Shown here: positions 44,596 to 54,076 of the stretch, one piece after another
Layout: each line of letters begins with the position of its first letter
Position numbering within the stretch: the stretch's first letter is position 1
DNA from: Winogradskyella sp. J14-2
Lineage (GTDB): Bacteria; Bacteroidota; Bacteroidia; Flavobacteriales; Flavobacteriaceae
Assembly: GCF_001971725.1 (NCBI RefSeq)
Contig: NZ_CP019388.1
Coordinates: 372,001 to 436,000, forward strand
Direction of reading: 5' to 3'
DNA length: 64,000 bases
The notes under the pieces: generated by a model
The model's database searches: none
What the model saw: only the letters and a program-made list of their open reading frames with translations
What the model was told of the DNA's origin: nothing
Program-made: the position numbers and the translations under genes

Positions 44596-45529
44596 ACAAG
44601 ATAAAATAACGTTAAGGGGAAGGATTTCAAACTTATATCGAAAATCTGATATAGGCTACAGCCTTTTAAGACCTTTCTATAAAGTTTATGAATTTACAAT
44701 AAAACTCATACCAGATAGAGCATTTATAAAATGGTATTTTAAAAGGTATATGGGCTATTCATTCGACATAGATAATCCTCAAACATTAAATGAAAAAATA
44801 ACATGGTTAAAACTATACGACAGATCTGACCTACACACCCGAGTTGCAGATAAATATACTGTGAGATCTTATATAGCTGAAAAAATAGGTGAACAATACC
44901 TAATTCCTCTACTCTACCACACAAAAGATGCTTCTAAATTAAGACCTGAGAACTTACCAGATTCCAGTTTTATTATTAAAAACAATCACGATAGTGGCGG
45001 CTATGTTATAGTTAAAGATAAATCTGTTATAGATTGGCCCAAAGTACAAAAAAGCTTCAAGCGGAGCTTAAAAGAGAATTTTTACTACGCCACTAGAGAG
45101 TGGCAGTATAAAAATATTGAGCCAAGAATTGTAGTAGAGGAACTTTTAACAACAGAAAATGGTGAAATTCCAAACGATTATAAATGCCATTGTTTTAACG
45201 GCAAGTTGGCATTTGTTCATGTAGATATAGACCGGTTTGGTGACCGTAGAAGAAATTTATACGATACAAATTGGAATTTAATACCATGCGTATGGCAATA
45301 TGAAAACGGAACAGTAGAAAAAAAGCCCGAGTTATTTGATAAGATGAAAAGCTTAGCCGAAACATTAGCTAAGGATTTCATTTATGCAAGAATAGATTTT
45401 TACTTAGTGAAAGGACAAATATATTTTGGCGAAATCTCGTTTCATCATCACTCAGGCACTCAGAAATTTAAGACTCGCGAATGCGATTTAAAATTTGGCC
45501 AACAACTTAATTTACCCAATACAATTTAG
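44588..45529 (+). CDS. TupA-like ATP-grasp protein
   Basis: A 313-residue protein matching the TupA-like ATP-grasp family in length and blocks: SFDIDNPQTLNEKITWLKLYDR near residue 53, VADKYTVRSYI, FIIKNNHDSGGYVIV (nucleotide-grasp strand), IVVEELL and FIYARIDFYLVKGQIYFGEISFHH (metal-binding acidic residues). TupA was named from teichuronopeptide synthesis in an alkaliphilic Bacillus, where a uronate polymer is joined to polyglutamate. ATP-grasp enzymes ligate carboxylates to amines; here an amino acid or amide may be added to a uronic acid, but this is inference. It overlaps the preceding acetyltransferase gene. Confidence 0.82.
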   Translation: MGKQDKITLRGRISNLYRKSDIGYSLLRPFYKVYEFTIKLIPDRAFIKWYFKRYMGYSFDIDNPQTLNEKITWLKLYDRSDLHTRVADKYTVRSYIAEKIGEQYLIPLLYHTKDASKLRPENLPDSSFIIKNNHDSGGYVIVKDKSVIDWPKVQKSFKRSLKENFYYATREWQYKNIEPRIVVEELLTTENGEIPNDYKCHCFNGKLAFVHVDIDRFGDRRRNLYDTNWNLIPCVWQYENGTVEKKPELFDKMKSLAETLAKDFIYARIDFYLVKGQIYFGEISFHHHSGTQKFKTRECDLKFGQQLNLPNTI

Positions 45530-45539
45530 AAAGCAATAC

Positions 45540-46601
45540 ATGGATTCTAAAATAGACATTCTAATTGCCATACCAAAGCTTACTGCTGGTGGTGCTGAGC
45601 GTGTATTCTCATTTATTTCAAGAGATTTAAACAGAGATAATTTTAACGTAACACTCGTAATTGTTGGATTTGAAACTGAAAATAAATATGATGTTTCTAA
45701 AATCAATACTATTTATCTAAATAAAAATAGAGTTAGAAATGGAGTCGTTGACTTAATTAAAACTATTTATAAGGTTAAACCACAAATCGTATTGAGTACA
45801 ATATCAGACTTAAATGTAATAATGGGATATATATCCTTTTTATTTCCCGCGATAAAGTTTGTAGGTAGACATACTTTTATAATTGGAGAAAGCCATAAAA
45901 TTTCAAAACTAAAAAAAACTTTTGATCTTAAATTATACGGTCTAAAGAGATTAGATTTTTTTATTTGCCAATCTTTAGATATGAAGAACAGCATAATAAA
46001 ATACTACGGCTTAAAAAAAGAGAAATTAAAAGTAATAAACAATCCAATTACTGATCTTAGTCACTTAAAGACAAATCAATCAAACGGAAAGATTAAGAAA
46101 TACATAACAATCGGCAGATTAACAAAAATTAAAGGGCACATACGAATGTTAAACATTTTAAAAAAAGTTAACCACCCTTTTCAACTCACCATTATTGGCT
46201 CGGGTAGTTTTAAAGACGAAATTTTTAACGAAGTCGATAGACTAAACTTAAAAGACAACATCAAGCATATTGAATACACTGATAATGTTTACAAGTACCT
46301 AGTTGAAAACGACCTATTTTTACAAGGCTCTTATTCCGAGGGCTTCCCAAATGCATTATTAGAAAGTTGTTCTGTCGGTGTTCCTGCAATTGCTTTTGAT
46401 GTTCCTGGTGGCACTAAAGAGATTATTGATAATGGCATTAATGGCTACTTAGTAAAAAGCGAGGAAGAGTTTATTGAAAAACTAAATGATCAAAAAAAAT
46501 GGAATCCGGTAGAAGTTAAAGAAAGTGTTCGAAGAAAATTCGGCCCTAATATTATATTAAAAAATTACGAAGACTTTTTTACAGAAATAATCAATAAATA
46601 A
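45540..46601 (+). CDS. GT4 family glycosyltransferase
   Basis: About 353 residues. It opens ILIAIPKLTAGGAERVFSFI, the GT4 acceptor loop; the donor domain has ITIGRLTKIKGHIRMLNIL and the block GSYSEGFPNALLESCSVGVP. The ATG at 45540, 10 bases after the TupA-like stop, is chosen over an upstream in-frame ATG at 45495 whose 15-residue extension (MANNLIYPIQFRKQY) would overlap that gene and does not resemble the family. Donor and acceptor are unknown. Confidence 0.92.
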   Translation: MDSKIDILIAIPKLTAGGAERVFSFISRDLNRDNFNVTLVIVGFETENKYDVSKINTIYLNKNRVRNGVVDLIKTIYKVKPQIVLSTISDLNVIMGYISFLFPAIKFVGRHTFIIGESHKISKLKKTFDLKLYGLKRLDFFICQSLDMKNSIIKYYGLKKEKLKVINNPITDLSHLKTNQSNGKIKKYITIGRLTKIKGHIRMLNILKKVNHPFQLTIIGSGSFKDEIFNEVDRLNLKDNIKHIEYTDNVYKYLVENDLFLQGSYSEGFPNALLESCSVGVPAIAFDVPGGTKEIIDNGINGYLVKSEEEFIEKLNDQKKWNPVEVKESVRRKFGPNIILKNYEDFFTEIINK

Positions 46602-46604
46602 ATA

Positions 46605-46633
46605 TTACTGTAACAATTAGATTGTTACAGTAA
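46605..46633. other. Perfect 13-bp hairpin between GT4 and ATP-grasp genes
   Basis: TTACTGTAACAAT and ATTGTTACAGTAA pair perfectly around TAG. There is no T run on the plus strand, so it is not a classical terminator. It starts three bases after one stop and ends 12 bases before the next start codon. Confidence 0.7.
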
Positions 46634-46645
46634 AAACTAAACAAT

Positions 46646-47698
46646 ATGAAAGAACTAGCCAAGATAATCTTAGAGAAGTCTAAAAGTTTTATTTACCACA
46701 GAGAACAAAACGCCGAAGCATTAAAAATCAGAAAGGTTGTGGAAGGTCAAAAAGGTAAATTAAGTACAGAAAATAAAAAACGCTGTGTAGAGTACGCTCA
46801 AGATATATTTGGTCATAAAAAATATGCACCTTGGTTAATGACCTACTGTTCTTATACAAACGAATTTAAAGAAGGGTGGATTCCTGATAACTATTACGGT
46901 GAAACTGTTATCCCTTTATTAAAAGGCGAATACGGAAAAATAACAGATAGAAGTTTAGTGCTAAGCCAAGTAATTAATGATGAGTACAGTTCAGATATTG
47001 GGTATTTTATAAACGGCCTTTTTTTAAACACAAAGAGCGAAGTTATTGAACCAAAAGATATTAAAGAACTCCTTTTCCAAAAAAATAGTCGTATCGTTTA
47101 TAAAGTGGAAAGCTCGTTTCAAGGTAAAGGCATTCTGTTTTTTGATAAAGAAACATTCAACATAAAAAAAATAAAGAAACTAGGAAACGGTGTTTTCCAA
47201 AAATTTATTGAACAACATCCATTTTTTGACCAATTTAATAAATCAGCTGTCGGAACAATTAGATTAACAACCGTACTAAATAATAAGGCCGAAGTTGAGT
47301 TAAGGGCAGGATATTTTAGGTTTGGGAGAACTGGTGACACCCATGTTAAATCTTCTAGCCAAATGAGAATACCTATAGACATCGAAAAGGGATGCTTATG
47401 GAACAAAAAAGTTGCTTTTTATCCTAGTACAAAGTTTACGGACACACTACCCGATAATAATATTGATTTTGCAGGGTTAGAATTACCTTATTTTAAAAAC
47501 TGTGTTGAAGAAATAAAAAAACTACATAATGCCATACCTTATATTAGGTGTATTGGCTGGGATTTAATTATAGACAACAACAATAATTTAAGAATCATTG
47601 AACTAAACGGTAACCATAATGGCATCACTCTAAGTGAAATGGTGCAAGGTCCTTGTTTTAAAGGCCTAGGATGGGAAAATCTTCACAAAACGGGCTAA
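46646..47698 (+). CDS. Sugar-transfer-associated ATP-grasp protein
   Basis: A 350-residue protein. The N-terminal ~100 residues are helical and basic; then blocks of the sugar-transfer-associated ATP-grasp family: DRSLVLSQVINDEYSSDIG, FQGKGILFF, GNGVFQKFIEQHPFFDQ, AVGTIRLTTVL and CIGWDLIIDNNNNLRIIELNGNHN with the metal-binding Asp, Glu and Asn. Such genes occur only in surface polysaccharide loci, and their substrate is unknown. Its presence besides the TupA-like ATP-grasp gives the locus two putative carboxylate-amine ligases. Confidence 0.82.
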   Translation: MKELAKIILEKSKSFIYHREQNAEALKIRKVVEGQKGKLSTENKKRCVEYAQDIFGHKKYAPWLMTYCSYTNEFKEGWIPDNYYGETVIPLLKGEYGKITDRSLVLSQVINDEYSSDIGYFINGLFLNTKSEVIEPKDIKELLFQKNSRIVYKVESSFQGKGILFFDKETFNIKKIKKLGNGVFQKFIEQHPFFDQFNKSAVGTIRLTTVLNNKAEVELRAGYFRFGRTGDTHVKSSSQMRIPIDIEKGCLWNKKVAFYPSTKFTDTLPDNNIDFAGLELPYFKNCVEEIKKLHNAIPYIRCIGWDLIIDNNNNLRIIELNGNHNGITLSEMVQGPCFKGLGWENLHKTG

Positions 47699-47803
47699 AA
47701 CTTTAGTTTCTTTAGGGACCTTTTTTGTCCTGCTTATATTTTCCCTTTAAACACCAAAAAACTACAATTATCGATAAAATAACTGTAGTCAATTAAATGT
47801 TGC

Positions 47804-47811
47804 TATGTTTG
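47804..47811 (+). promoter_or_regulatory. Candidate -7 promoter box (TATGTTTG) within the polysaccharide locus
   Basis: An exact TAnnTTTG, 37 bases upstream of the GT4 gene at 47849, in a 150-base gap. It may start a third transcript of the locus. Confidence 0.45.
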
Positions 47812-47848
47812 ACACTAATATGCATAATATCAAATAGATATTTATTTT

Positions 47849-49000
47849 ATGACCCCAAATCAAAAAAAAAATATTGCCATCTTAAGCATATCACTAGCAA
47901 GTGGTGGTGCAGAAAAAGTAATAAGTTTACTCTTAAAAGAACTAAGACACGATTATAACGTTACTCTAGTTTTATTTCACAAGGTATTACACTTCCCTGT
48001 TCCTGAAGGTGTTGAAATTTTCGCCATGAGCGATAAGCATGCTAACAGACCTTTCTACAAGAAGTTTTTTGATTCTATCAGCTTTATTTTTAGATATTAC
48101 CGTTTTATTAAAAAGAATAACATAGAAATCTCTGTTTCTTTTTTAGCATTTCCTAATTTAATAAATGGCATTGTAGCAACATTCAATAAAAATATAAAAA
48201 CAATTATTAGCGAAAGAGGTTTTCCCTCAGACAATGTAACGAGTAAGTTATCCTTTTATATTTCAAAAGTCTTCTACCCTCTTCTATACAATAAATGTGA
48301 TAAGTTATTTTCAAATTCAGTCTATATTAATGAAGATTTAGAAGATAATTTTGGTATTAAAATTCCTATGGAGGTTATCTATAATCCAATAGAACTACCA
48401 AGCAGAGTAATACACCCAGAACGCCTAAACAACAATACAAACAAGTTAAAGCTTATTACAGCAGGTACTATTAATAAAAGAAAAAATCAAATCATGGTTA
48501 TTAGAGCCATAAATGAATCTAAATTAGATTACGATTTTTCTATTCTTGGTGATGGAGATTTAAGAACCTATTTAACAGAAGAAATAGCAAAGTTTGAATT
48601 AGAAGATCAAATTACACTCAAAGGAAAAGTTAAAAACGTAAATGACTATCTTATAGATAACGAGTGTTTTGTGCTTTCCTCGTTTACCGAAGGTTTTCCA
48701 AATGCATTAATAGAAGCTATGGCAATTGGTTTGCCAAGTGTATCAACAAATTGCTTATCCGGTCCGTTAGAATTATTAAATGAAAACGAACCCATAAACA
48801 TAAAAAATGGTGAGTTTTATATAGGAAAATATGGTTTATTAGTTAATAATGACGACCATATCGGACTAAGTAAAGCTTTAGATTATTACCATCAAAACCC
48901 TGCTGAACGAGAGCGCTTTAGTCGATTAAGTTTAGAACGCGCCAAAGCTTATGAACTAACGTCTATTTACAGCAAATTCAACCGATTTATTAAAAGCTAA
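47849..49000 (+). CDS. GT4 family glycosyltransferase
   Basis: A 383-residue enzyme. It opens IAILSISLASGGAEKVISLLL; the donor domain has LITAGTINKRKNQIMVIRAI and the block SSFTEGFPNALIEAMAIGLP, which holds the conserved Glu pair. It follows a 150-base gap with a promoter-like box and precedes the asparagine-synthase-like gene by four bases, so the two are clearly cotranscribed. Confidence 0.93.
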   Translation: MTPNQKKNIAILSISLASGGAEKVISLLLKELRHDYNVTLVLFHKVLHFPVPEGVEIFAMSDKHANRPFYKKFFDSISFIFRYYRFIKKNNIEISVSFLAFPNLINGIVATFNKNIKTIISERGFPSDNVTSKLSFYISKVFYPLLYNKCDKLFSNSVYINEDLEDNFGIKIPMEVIYNPIELPSRVIHPERLNNNTNKLKLITAGTINKRKNQIMVIRAINESKLDYDFSILGDGDLRTYLTEEIAKFELEDQITLKGKVKNVNDYLIDNECFVLSSFTEGFPNALIEAMAIGLPSVSTNCLSGPLELLNENEPINIKNGEFYIGKYGLLVNNDDHIGLSKALDYYHQNPAERERFSRLSLERAKAYELTSIYSKFNRFIKS

Positions 49001-49004
49001 GTAT

Positions 49005-50909
49005 ATGTGCGGAATTAACGGACTTATAGATAAAACCAAGATGAGTGAAGACAAAATGTCTTCTGTACTCAATGCTATGAACAATCTGATCATTCATAGA
49101 GGACCTGACGAGGACGGTGTCTTTGCAGAACAAAACGACACTTTTACGGTAGGTATGGCGATGCGTCGTTTATCTATTATAGATTTATCATCTGGAAAGC
49201 AACCCATTTTTTCTGATGATAAGCAGATTGTTATTGTTTTTAATGGTGAAATCTACAATTACAGAACTATTAAATCTAGATTAGAATCTGAGGGTGTAAT
49301 CTTCAATACTACAAGTGATACTGAAGTTATCTTAAAAGCGTATGAAAAATATGGTGTGGAGTCATTTCAATGGTTAGATGGCATGTACGGTTTCAGTATA
49401 TATGACAAAAAGATAAACAAGCTTTTTATTGCCAGAGATTTTTTTGGTGAAAAACCATTATACTACACTCAAAATGACAATCAGTTTTTATGGGCTTCAG
49501 AATTAAAGTCTATCATAAAAACTATTGACTATAAGCCAGATATTTCAAAAAAAGGATTAAATCTTTACTTTAGACTCACCTACATTCCTGCTCCACATAC
49601 CATTTATGAAGGTATTCATAAATTAGAGGCTAATCACTATTTAGAATATGATTTTGAATCATTTCAATATAGCATCCATAAAATCAACCACGAACCAGCA
49701 CCAAAAACAGTAGATATTTCTTTTGAAGATGCAAAAGCAAAAACAAGAGAACTGGTTTACAAAAGTGTAGATAGCAGATCTATTGCAGATGTTGGCTTAG
49801 GTACGTTTTTGTCTGGTGGTGTAGATTCCTCTATTGTGTCACTTTGTTTATCGCAAGCAACAGACAAGAAGATTGATACCTTTTCAATAGGTTTTAAAAA
49901 AGCCTCTTACGATGAAACCGATAAATCTCGTGTGGTTGCTAAAATGTTAGACAGTAATCATCATGAATTTATCATAGATGAAGATGATTTAAAGCATAAC
50001 ATCCATGAGATACTCGTTAATTTTGATGAGCCTTTCTCAGATACTGCAGCCTTGCCTACACACCTACTTTCAGAAAAAACCAGAGCGCACGTTACTGTGG
50101 CGCTAACTGGTGATGGTGGTGACGAAGTTTTTGGAGGTTACAACAAGTATTACATTGGTAAGATGAACAAAAGGTACACCAGTGTGGTACCAAAAGCGCT
50201 TCATAAATCCATTGCTAAATTAAGTAATAAGTACCTAATCAATAAGGATGATACGCGTGGTAAAAGGTTTCAAATTAATAAGTTATTAAATGCTATTAAT
50301 TACGAAGGTGATTTTTACTGGGACATCATTTCATTAGCCAATACCAGCAAACTATTATCAGAAATAATGCAGGATGATTATTACGATAGTGATTTATTTC
50401 AAGAATATAAAGAAGTTTTAGGCAAACAAAAGATTGAAACTCTTACTGATTTTAGGCTTGTAGACAAGATCTTAAGTCTCGAAGGTGGCATGTTAGCAAA
50501 GGTAGACAGAACCAGTATGCTTACCTCTTTAGAATGTAGAGCGCCATTTTTAAATAAATCGATTTGGGAGTTTACAAACACATTACCAGAAAGCTATCTA
50601 ATGAAAGGCTGGAACAAAAAGTACATACTTAAAGAAGCCTTTAGAGATCAATTTCCGCAAGACTTTTTAGAAAAAGGAAAAAGCGGATTTGGTTCACCTA
50701 CAGGAGATTGGCTAAGACAAAGTCTGCGAAAAGAATTAGAAAGTTATATTGAGCCAGAAATGTTGAAAAAACAAGGCATTTTTAAAGTAGACGTAATAAC
50801 CAAATTGGTTCAAGATCACCTCGACAGCAAGAAAGACAGTACCTTTAGAGTATGGTCTTACTACTGTTTTCAAAAGTGGTATAAATTTAATTTTCTAAAT
50901 GAAAACTAA
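49005..50909 (+). CDS. Asparagine synthase (glutamine-hydrolysing)-like amidotransferase
   Basis: A 634-residue two-domain protein. The N-terminal glutaminase has the nucleophile Cys2 (MCGINGLIDK), IIHRGPDEDGVF and FNGEIYNYR; the C-terminal synthetase has the pyrophosphate loop SGGVDSS at 270-276, ALTGDGGDEVFGGY and LECRAPFLN. In polysaccharide loci, enzymes of this family are thought to amidate uronic acids (as proposed for WbpS in Pseudomonas O-antigen) rather than make free asparagine. The UDP-uronate genes at the start of the locus support that reading. It ends 11 bases inside the next gene. Confidence 0.9.
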   Translation: MCGINGLIDKTKMSEDKMSSVLNAMNNLIIHRGPDEDGVFAEQNDTFTVGMAMRRLSIIDLSSGKQPIFSDDKQIVIVFNGEIYNYRTIKSRLESEGVIFNTTSDTEVILKAYEKYGVESFQWLDGMYGFSIYDKKINKLFIARDFFGEKPLYYTQNDNQFLWASELKSIIKTIDYKPDISKKGLNLYFRLTYIPAPHTIYEGIHKLEANHYLEYDFESFQYSIHKINHEPAPKTVDISFEDAKAKTRELVYKSVDSRSIADVGLGTFLSGGVDSSIVSLCLSQATDKKIDTFSIGFKKASYDETDKSRVVAKMLDSNHHEFIIDEDDLKHNIHEILVNFDEPFSDTAALPTHLLSEKTRAHVTVALTGDGGDEVFGGYNKYYIGKMNKRYTSVVPKALHKSIAKLSNKYLINKDDTRGKRFQINKLLNAINYEGDFYWDIISLANTSKLLSEIMQDDYYDSDLFQEYKEVLGKQKIETLTDFRLVDKILSLEGGMLAKVDRTSMLTSLECRAPFLNKSIWEFTNTLPESYLMKGWNKKYILKEAFRDQFPQDFLEKGKSGFGSPTGDWLRQSLRKELESYIEPEMLKKQGIFKVDVITKLVQDHLDSKKDSTFRVWSYYCFQKWYKFNFLNEN

Positions 50910-52047
50910 AACAATGGATAAAAAAAGAATACTTATTATAGCATCTTTTGCAGGTTCTTTAATTCGGTTTAGAGGAGACTTTATCAAAAGCCTCGTTGCT
51001 AATGGTTTTGAGGTTTTTACAGCGTCACCAAGCTACACCGAAGAAGATTTACAATTAATAAAAGAACGTGGTGCGCATCCTATAGAATTTAATTTGCAAC
51101 GCACAGGTTTAAATCCTTTTAAAGATTTTAAATCCATTTTAGAGTTAAAATCTATAATGAAGGAAAAAAAAATAGACTTAGTTTTCCCTTATACTGTAAA
51201 ACCTGTAATCTACGGCTCATTAGCTGCTAATATGATTAAAGTTCCGGTAATTTCACTAATTACAGGGTTAGGCTTTGCTTTTACAGGACTTACGCGAAAA
51301 GCCAGAATTTTACAGCGCTTCAATGAAACATTATACAAATTATCAATTAGAAAAAACAAATTTATTGTCTTTCAAAACAAGGATGATTATCAACTGTTTT
51401 TAGATCGTAAAGTAATTTCGAAAAAACAGCCTGTTGCTTTTGTAAGTGGCTCTGGTGTTAATCTGAATGAATTCACTTTCAAAGAAAAAAATCCGACAGA
51501 TAAAGTCAGTTTTTTACTTATTGCTAGATTAATCAAGGAAAAAGGTATTGCACTATACATGGATGCTGCACGAGCATTGAAGCCTAAATATCCAAATGCT
51601 GAATTTCATGTTATTGGTGCTTTAGAAACCTCTCCTAGCGCTATTAGTGAAGATGAACTGCACGAATTACATGATAAAAACATCATCGTTTTTCACGGCA
51701 GACAAATGGATGTCGACAAACATCTTCATCTAAGAGATGTTTTTGTATTGCCAAGCTACTACCGAGAAGGTATACCAAGAACAACCCTTGAAGCTCTTGC
51801 TTGTGGTAACCCAATAATCACTACAGATTCTGTAGGTTGCAGAGAATCTGTAAAAGATGGTATTAACGGCAAACTTATAGAACCTCAAAATTTAGACGCT
51901 TTAATTGATGCTATGGAATTTTTCATTAAAAATCCGAGCCAAATAAATGAGATGGGAATTAACAGTCGTAAATATGCTGAAGAACGTTTTGATGTAAATA
52001 TTATTAATAACGATTTAATTGACCTTATTGATAAATCATTATCATAA
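50899..52047 (+). CDS. GT4 family glycosyltransferase (PglA-like)
   Basis: A 382-residue enzyme that opens ILIIASFAGSLIRFRGDFIK; the block PYTVKPVIYGSLAANMIKVP and ISLITGLGFAFTG is typical of the PglA/WbpX-like branch, which adds the second sugar to an undecaprenyl-linked amino sugar. The donor domain has FLLIARLIKEKGIALYMDAA and PSYYREGIPRTTLEALACGNP. It overlaps the amidotransferase gene by 11 bases (an alternative ATG at 50914 removes the overlap). Directly downstream is the PglC-like initiating transferase, which supports the reading. Confidence 0.9.
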   Translation: MKTKTMDKKRILIIASFAGSLIRFRGDFIKSLVANGFEVFTASPSYTEEDLQLIKERGAHPIEFNLQRTGLNPFKDFKSILELKSIMKEKKIDLVFPYTVKPVIYGSLAANMIKVPVISLITGLGFAFTGLTRKARILQRFNETLYKLSIRKNKFIVFQNKDDYQLFLDRKVISKKQPVAFVSGSGVNLNEFTFKEKNPTDKVSFLLIARLIKEKGIALYMDAARALKPKYPNAEFHVIGALETSPSAISEDELHELHDKNIIVFHGRQMDVDKHLHLRDVFVLPSYYREGIPRTTLEALACGNPIITTDSVGCRESVKDGINGKLIEPQNLDALIDAMEFFIKNPSQINEMGINSRKYAEERFDVNIINNDLIDLIDKSLS

Positions 52048-52115
52048 AAGCTGTTAATTTGGTTTAAATTTATAGATTACTAAAATATAAATAACCAACG
52101 AATAATCAATCAATT

Positions 52116-52742
52116 ATGTATAAGTTATTTTTCAAAAGACTAATCGATTTTATGATTGCTTTGATGGGACTTTTAATTCTGTCGCCAATCATAATTACCA
52201 TTATAATTTTATTAGCTATAGCTAATAATGGCAAACCGTTTTTCTATCAAAAAAGAACAGGAAAAGGTGGAAAAATATTCACCATCGTGAAGCTAAAAAC
52301 CATGAACGACAAAAAAGATGCCCATGGTAATCTTTTACCAGATCATGTAAGAATTACTAAGGTTGGTAATATCTGTAGGCGTTATTCTTTAGATGAAATC
52401 CCTCAACTATTCAACATGCTCAAAGGCGATATGAGTTTAATTGGCCCTCGTCCGCTACTCCCAAAATACCTGCCTCGTTATACTAGAGAACAATTTAGAA
52501 GACATAACGTAACTCCCGGAATTACAGGTTGGGCACAAGTTAATGGTAGAAACGCCATAAGTTGGGAAGAAAAATTTAAACTAGACACATATTACGTAGA
52601 TAACCAGTCCTTCATTTTAGATTGTAAAATTTTCTTTAAAACAATCCAAAATGTCATTGGTAAAAAAGATATAAATTCTGCTAACGACCAGCCAATGCCA
52701 GAATTTATGGGTATCGATGGTGCATCTCAACAGCAGAAGTGA
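52116..52742 (+). CDS. Initiating sugar-1-phosphate transferase (PglC/WcaJ-type)
   Basis: A 208-residue monotopic membrane protein with one N-terminal hydrophobic segment (about 12-34, with the reentrant-helix Pro). The catalytic core has FYQKRTGKGGKIFTIVKLKTM, RRYSLDEIPQLFNMLKGDM, SLIGPRPLL and PGITGWAQVNGRN. The Asp-Glu of SLDEIPQL is the catalytic pair of the family. The short length without WcaJ-type extra helices matches PglC, which transfers phospho-bacillosamine-like sugars to undecaprenyl phosphate. This is the first membrane step of repeat-unit assembly. Confidence 0.94.
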   Translation: MYKLFFKRLIDFMIALMGLLILSPIIITIIILLAIANNGKPFFYQKRTGKGGKIFTIVKLKTMNDKKDAHGNLLPDHVRITKVGNICRRYSLDEIPQLFNMLKGDMSLIGPRPLLPKYLPRYTREQFRRHNVTPGITGWAQVNGRNAISWEEKFKLDTYYVDNQSFILDCKIFFKTIQNVIGKKDINSANDQPMPEFMGIDGASQQQK

Positions 52743-52948
52743 TTTAAGAATTAAATAAACCTTAAATCTTTAGTATATAAAGTATTGCGGCTAAAATTTA
52801 ACAACGTAAATATTTGCTTTTTATCGTCTTTATTTGGGATAAGCAATAATATTAACGCATCTTTAAACCGATTTTAGATCGTGTCCCAAATCCCTCTAAG
52901 ACATGAAATTGATACAGTAATTAATAATTACTAAAACAATTTTTAGTT

Positions 52949-54076
52949 ATGAAACCGAAAATATGGTTGTCATCACCTCATATGAGTGGTGCAGAACAAA
53001 CTTACATAAAAGAAGCTTTTGATACCAATTGGGTAGCACCATTAGGACCAAACGTCAATGGGTTTGAAACAGACTTACAATCTTATCTTAACGAAGAAAG
53101 ACATGTTGCAGCTTTAGCATCTGGTACTTCTGCCCTTCACTTAAGTCTTATATTACTTGGAGTCACTACAGGAGACGAAGTAATCTGCCAAAGCAAAACC
53201 TTCTCAGCCTCTGCTAATCCTATTGCATACCAAGGTGCAACACCTATCTTTATAGATAGTGAAAATGATACATGGAATATTTGCCCAAATCAGTTAGAAA
53301 TTGCAGTTAAGGACAGAATCGCAAAAGGAAAGAAACCAAAAGCAATTATTGCTGTACACTTATATGGAATGCCCTATAAAGTAGATGAAATTCATGGCAT
53401 TGCTAAGCACTATGAAATACCTGTTATTGAAGATAGTGCCGAGTCTCTAGGAAGCCATTATAAAGGTCAGAATTGTGGAACATTTGGTGATTTATCAATT
53501 CTTTCTTTTAATGGTAATAAAATAATAACCACTTCTGGTGGAGGTGCCTTAGTAACTAGAACCGAGGACCAAAAAAAACAAGCTGTCTTTCTAGCTACGC
53601 AAGCCAGAGACCATGCACCTCATTACCAACATAGCCATATAGGTTATAACTATAGAATGTCTAATATAGTAGCAGGTATTGGCAGAGGCCAAATGACTAT
53701 TTTAGATAGCCATGTTAACAAACGTAGATCTAACCATGAGCTATATTTCAATACTTTTAAAGACAATGAGCAAATAACCTTTTTAAAAGAACCAGATGGT
53801 CATTTTTCTAATCGATGGTTATCTTGTATACTTCTAGATTCCTTTGAGACAAGAGAAGGATTAAGACTAGCCCTAGAAAAAGAAAATATTGAATCTAGAC
53901 CACTGTGGAAACCCATGCATCAGCAGCCTGTTTTTAAAGATGCGCCTAGTTATTTAAATGGAGTTTCGGACGCATTATTTAATCGTGGGTTATGTCTGCC
54001 TAGCGGATCTAACCTAAGCAAAGAAGAACTAGATAGGGTCATTTCAGCTATAAATACGTATTTTGCAGTATGTTAG
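52949..54076 (+). CDS. DegT/DnrJ/EryC1/StrS family sugar aminotransferase (PglE-like)
   Basis: A 375-residue PLP aminotransferase. It opens KIWLSSPHMSGAEQTYIKEAF, has ALASGTSALHLSLILLG, EDSAESLGSHYKGQ (Asp162 to the PLP nitrogen), and FNGNKIITTSGGGALV with the Schiff-base Lys191. Sequence and neighbours fit PglE: it would aminate the 4-keto sugar made by the dehydratase encoded next, giving UDP-4-amino-4,6-dideoxy-GlcNAc. It overlaps that gene by seven bases. No PglD-type N-acetyltransferase lies beside it. Confidence 0.92.
   Translation: MKPKIWLSSPHMSGAEQTYIKEAFDTNWVAPLGPNVNGFETDLQSYLNEERHVAALASGTSALHLSLILLGVTTGDEVICQSKTFSASANPIAYQGATPIFIDSENDTWNICPNQLEIAVKDRIAKGKKPKAIIAVHLYGMPYKVDEIHGIAKHYEIPVIEDSAESLGSHYKGQNCGTFGDLSILSFNGNKIITTSGGGALVTRTEDQKKQAVFLATQARDHAPHYQHSHIGYNYRMSNIVAGIGRGQMTILDSHVNKRRSNHELYFNTFKDNEQITFLKEPDGHFSNRWLSCILLDSFETREGLRLALEKENIESRPLWKPMHQQPVFKDAPSYLNGVSDALFNRGLCLPSGSNLSKEELDRVISAINTYFAVC

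Noticed and set aside
45495-45539. Upstream ATG of the second GT4 gene
   Set aside because: The 15-residue extension overlaps the TupA-like gene and is not like any GT4 N-terminus.
47721-47740. GGAC-n-GTCC hairpin after the second ATP-grasp gene as a terminator
   Set aside because: The stem is only four bases and the T run lies in the loop rather than after the stem.
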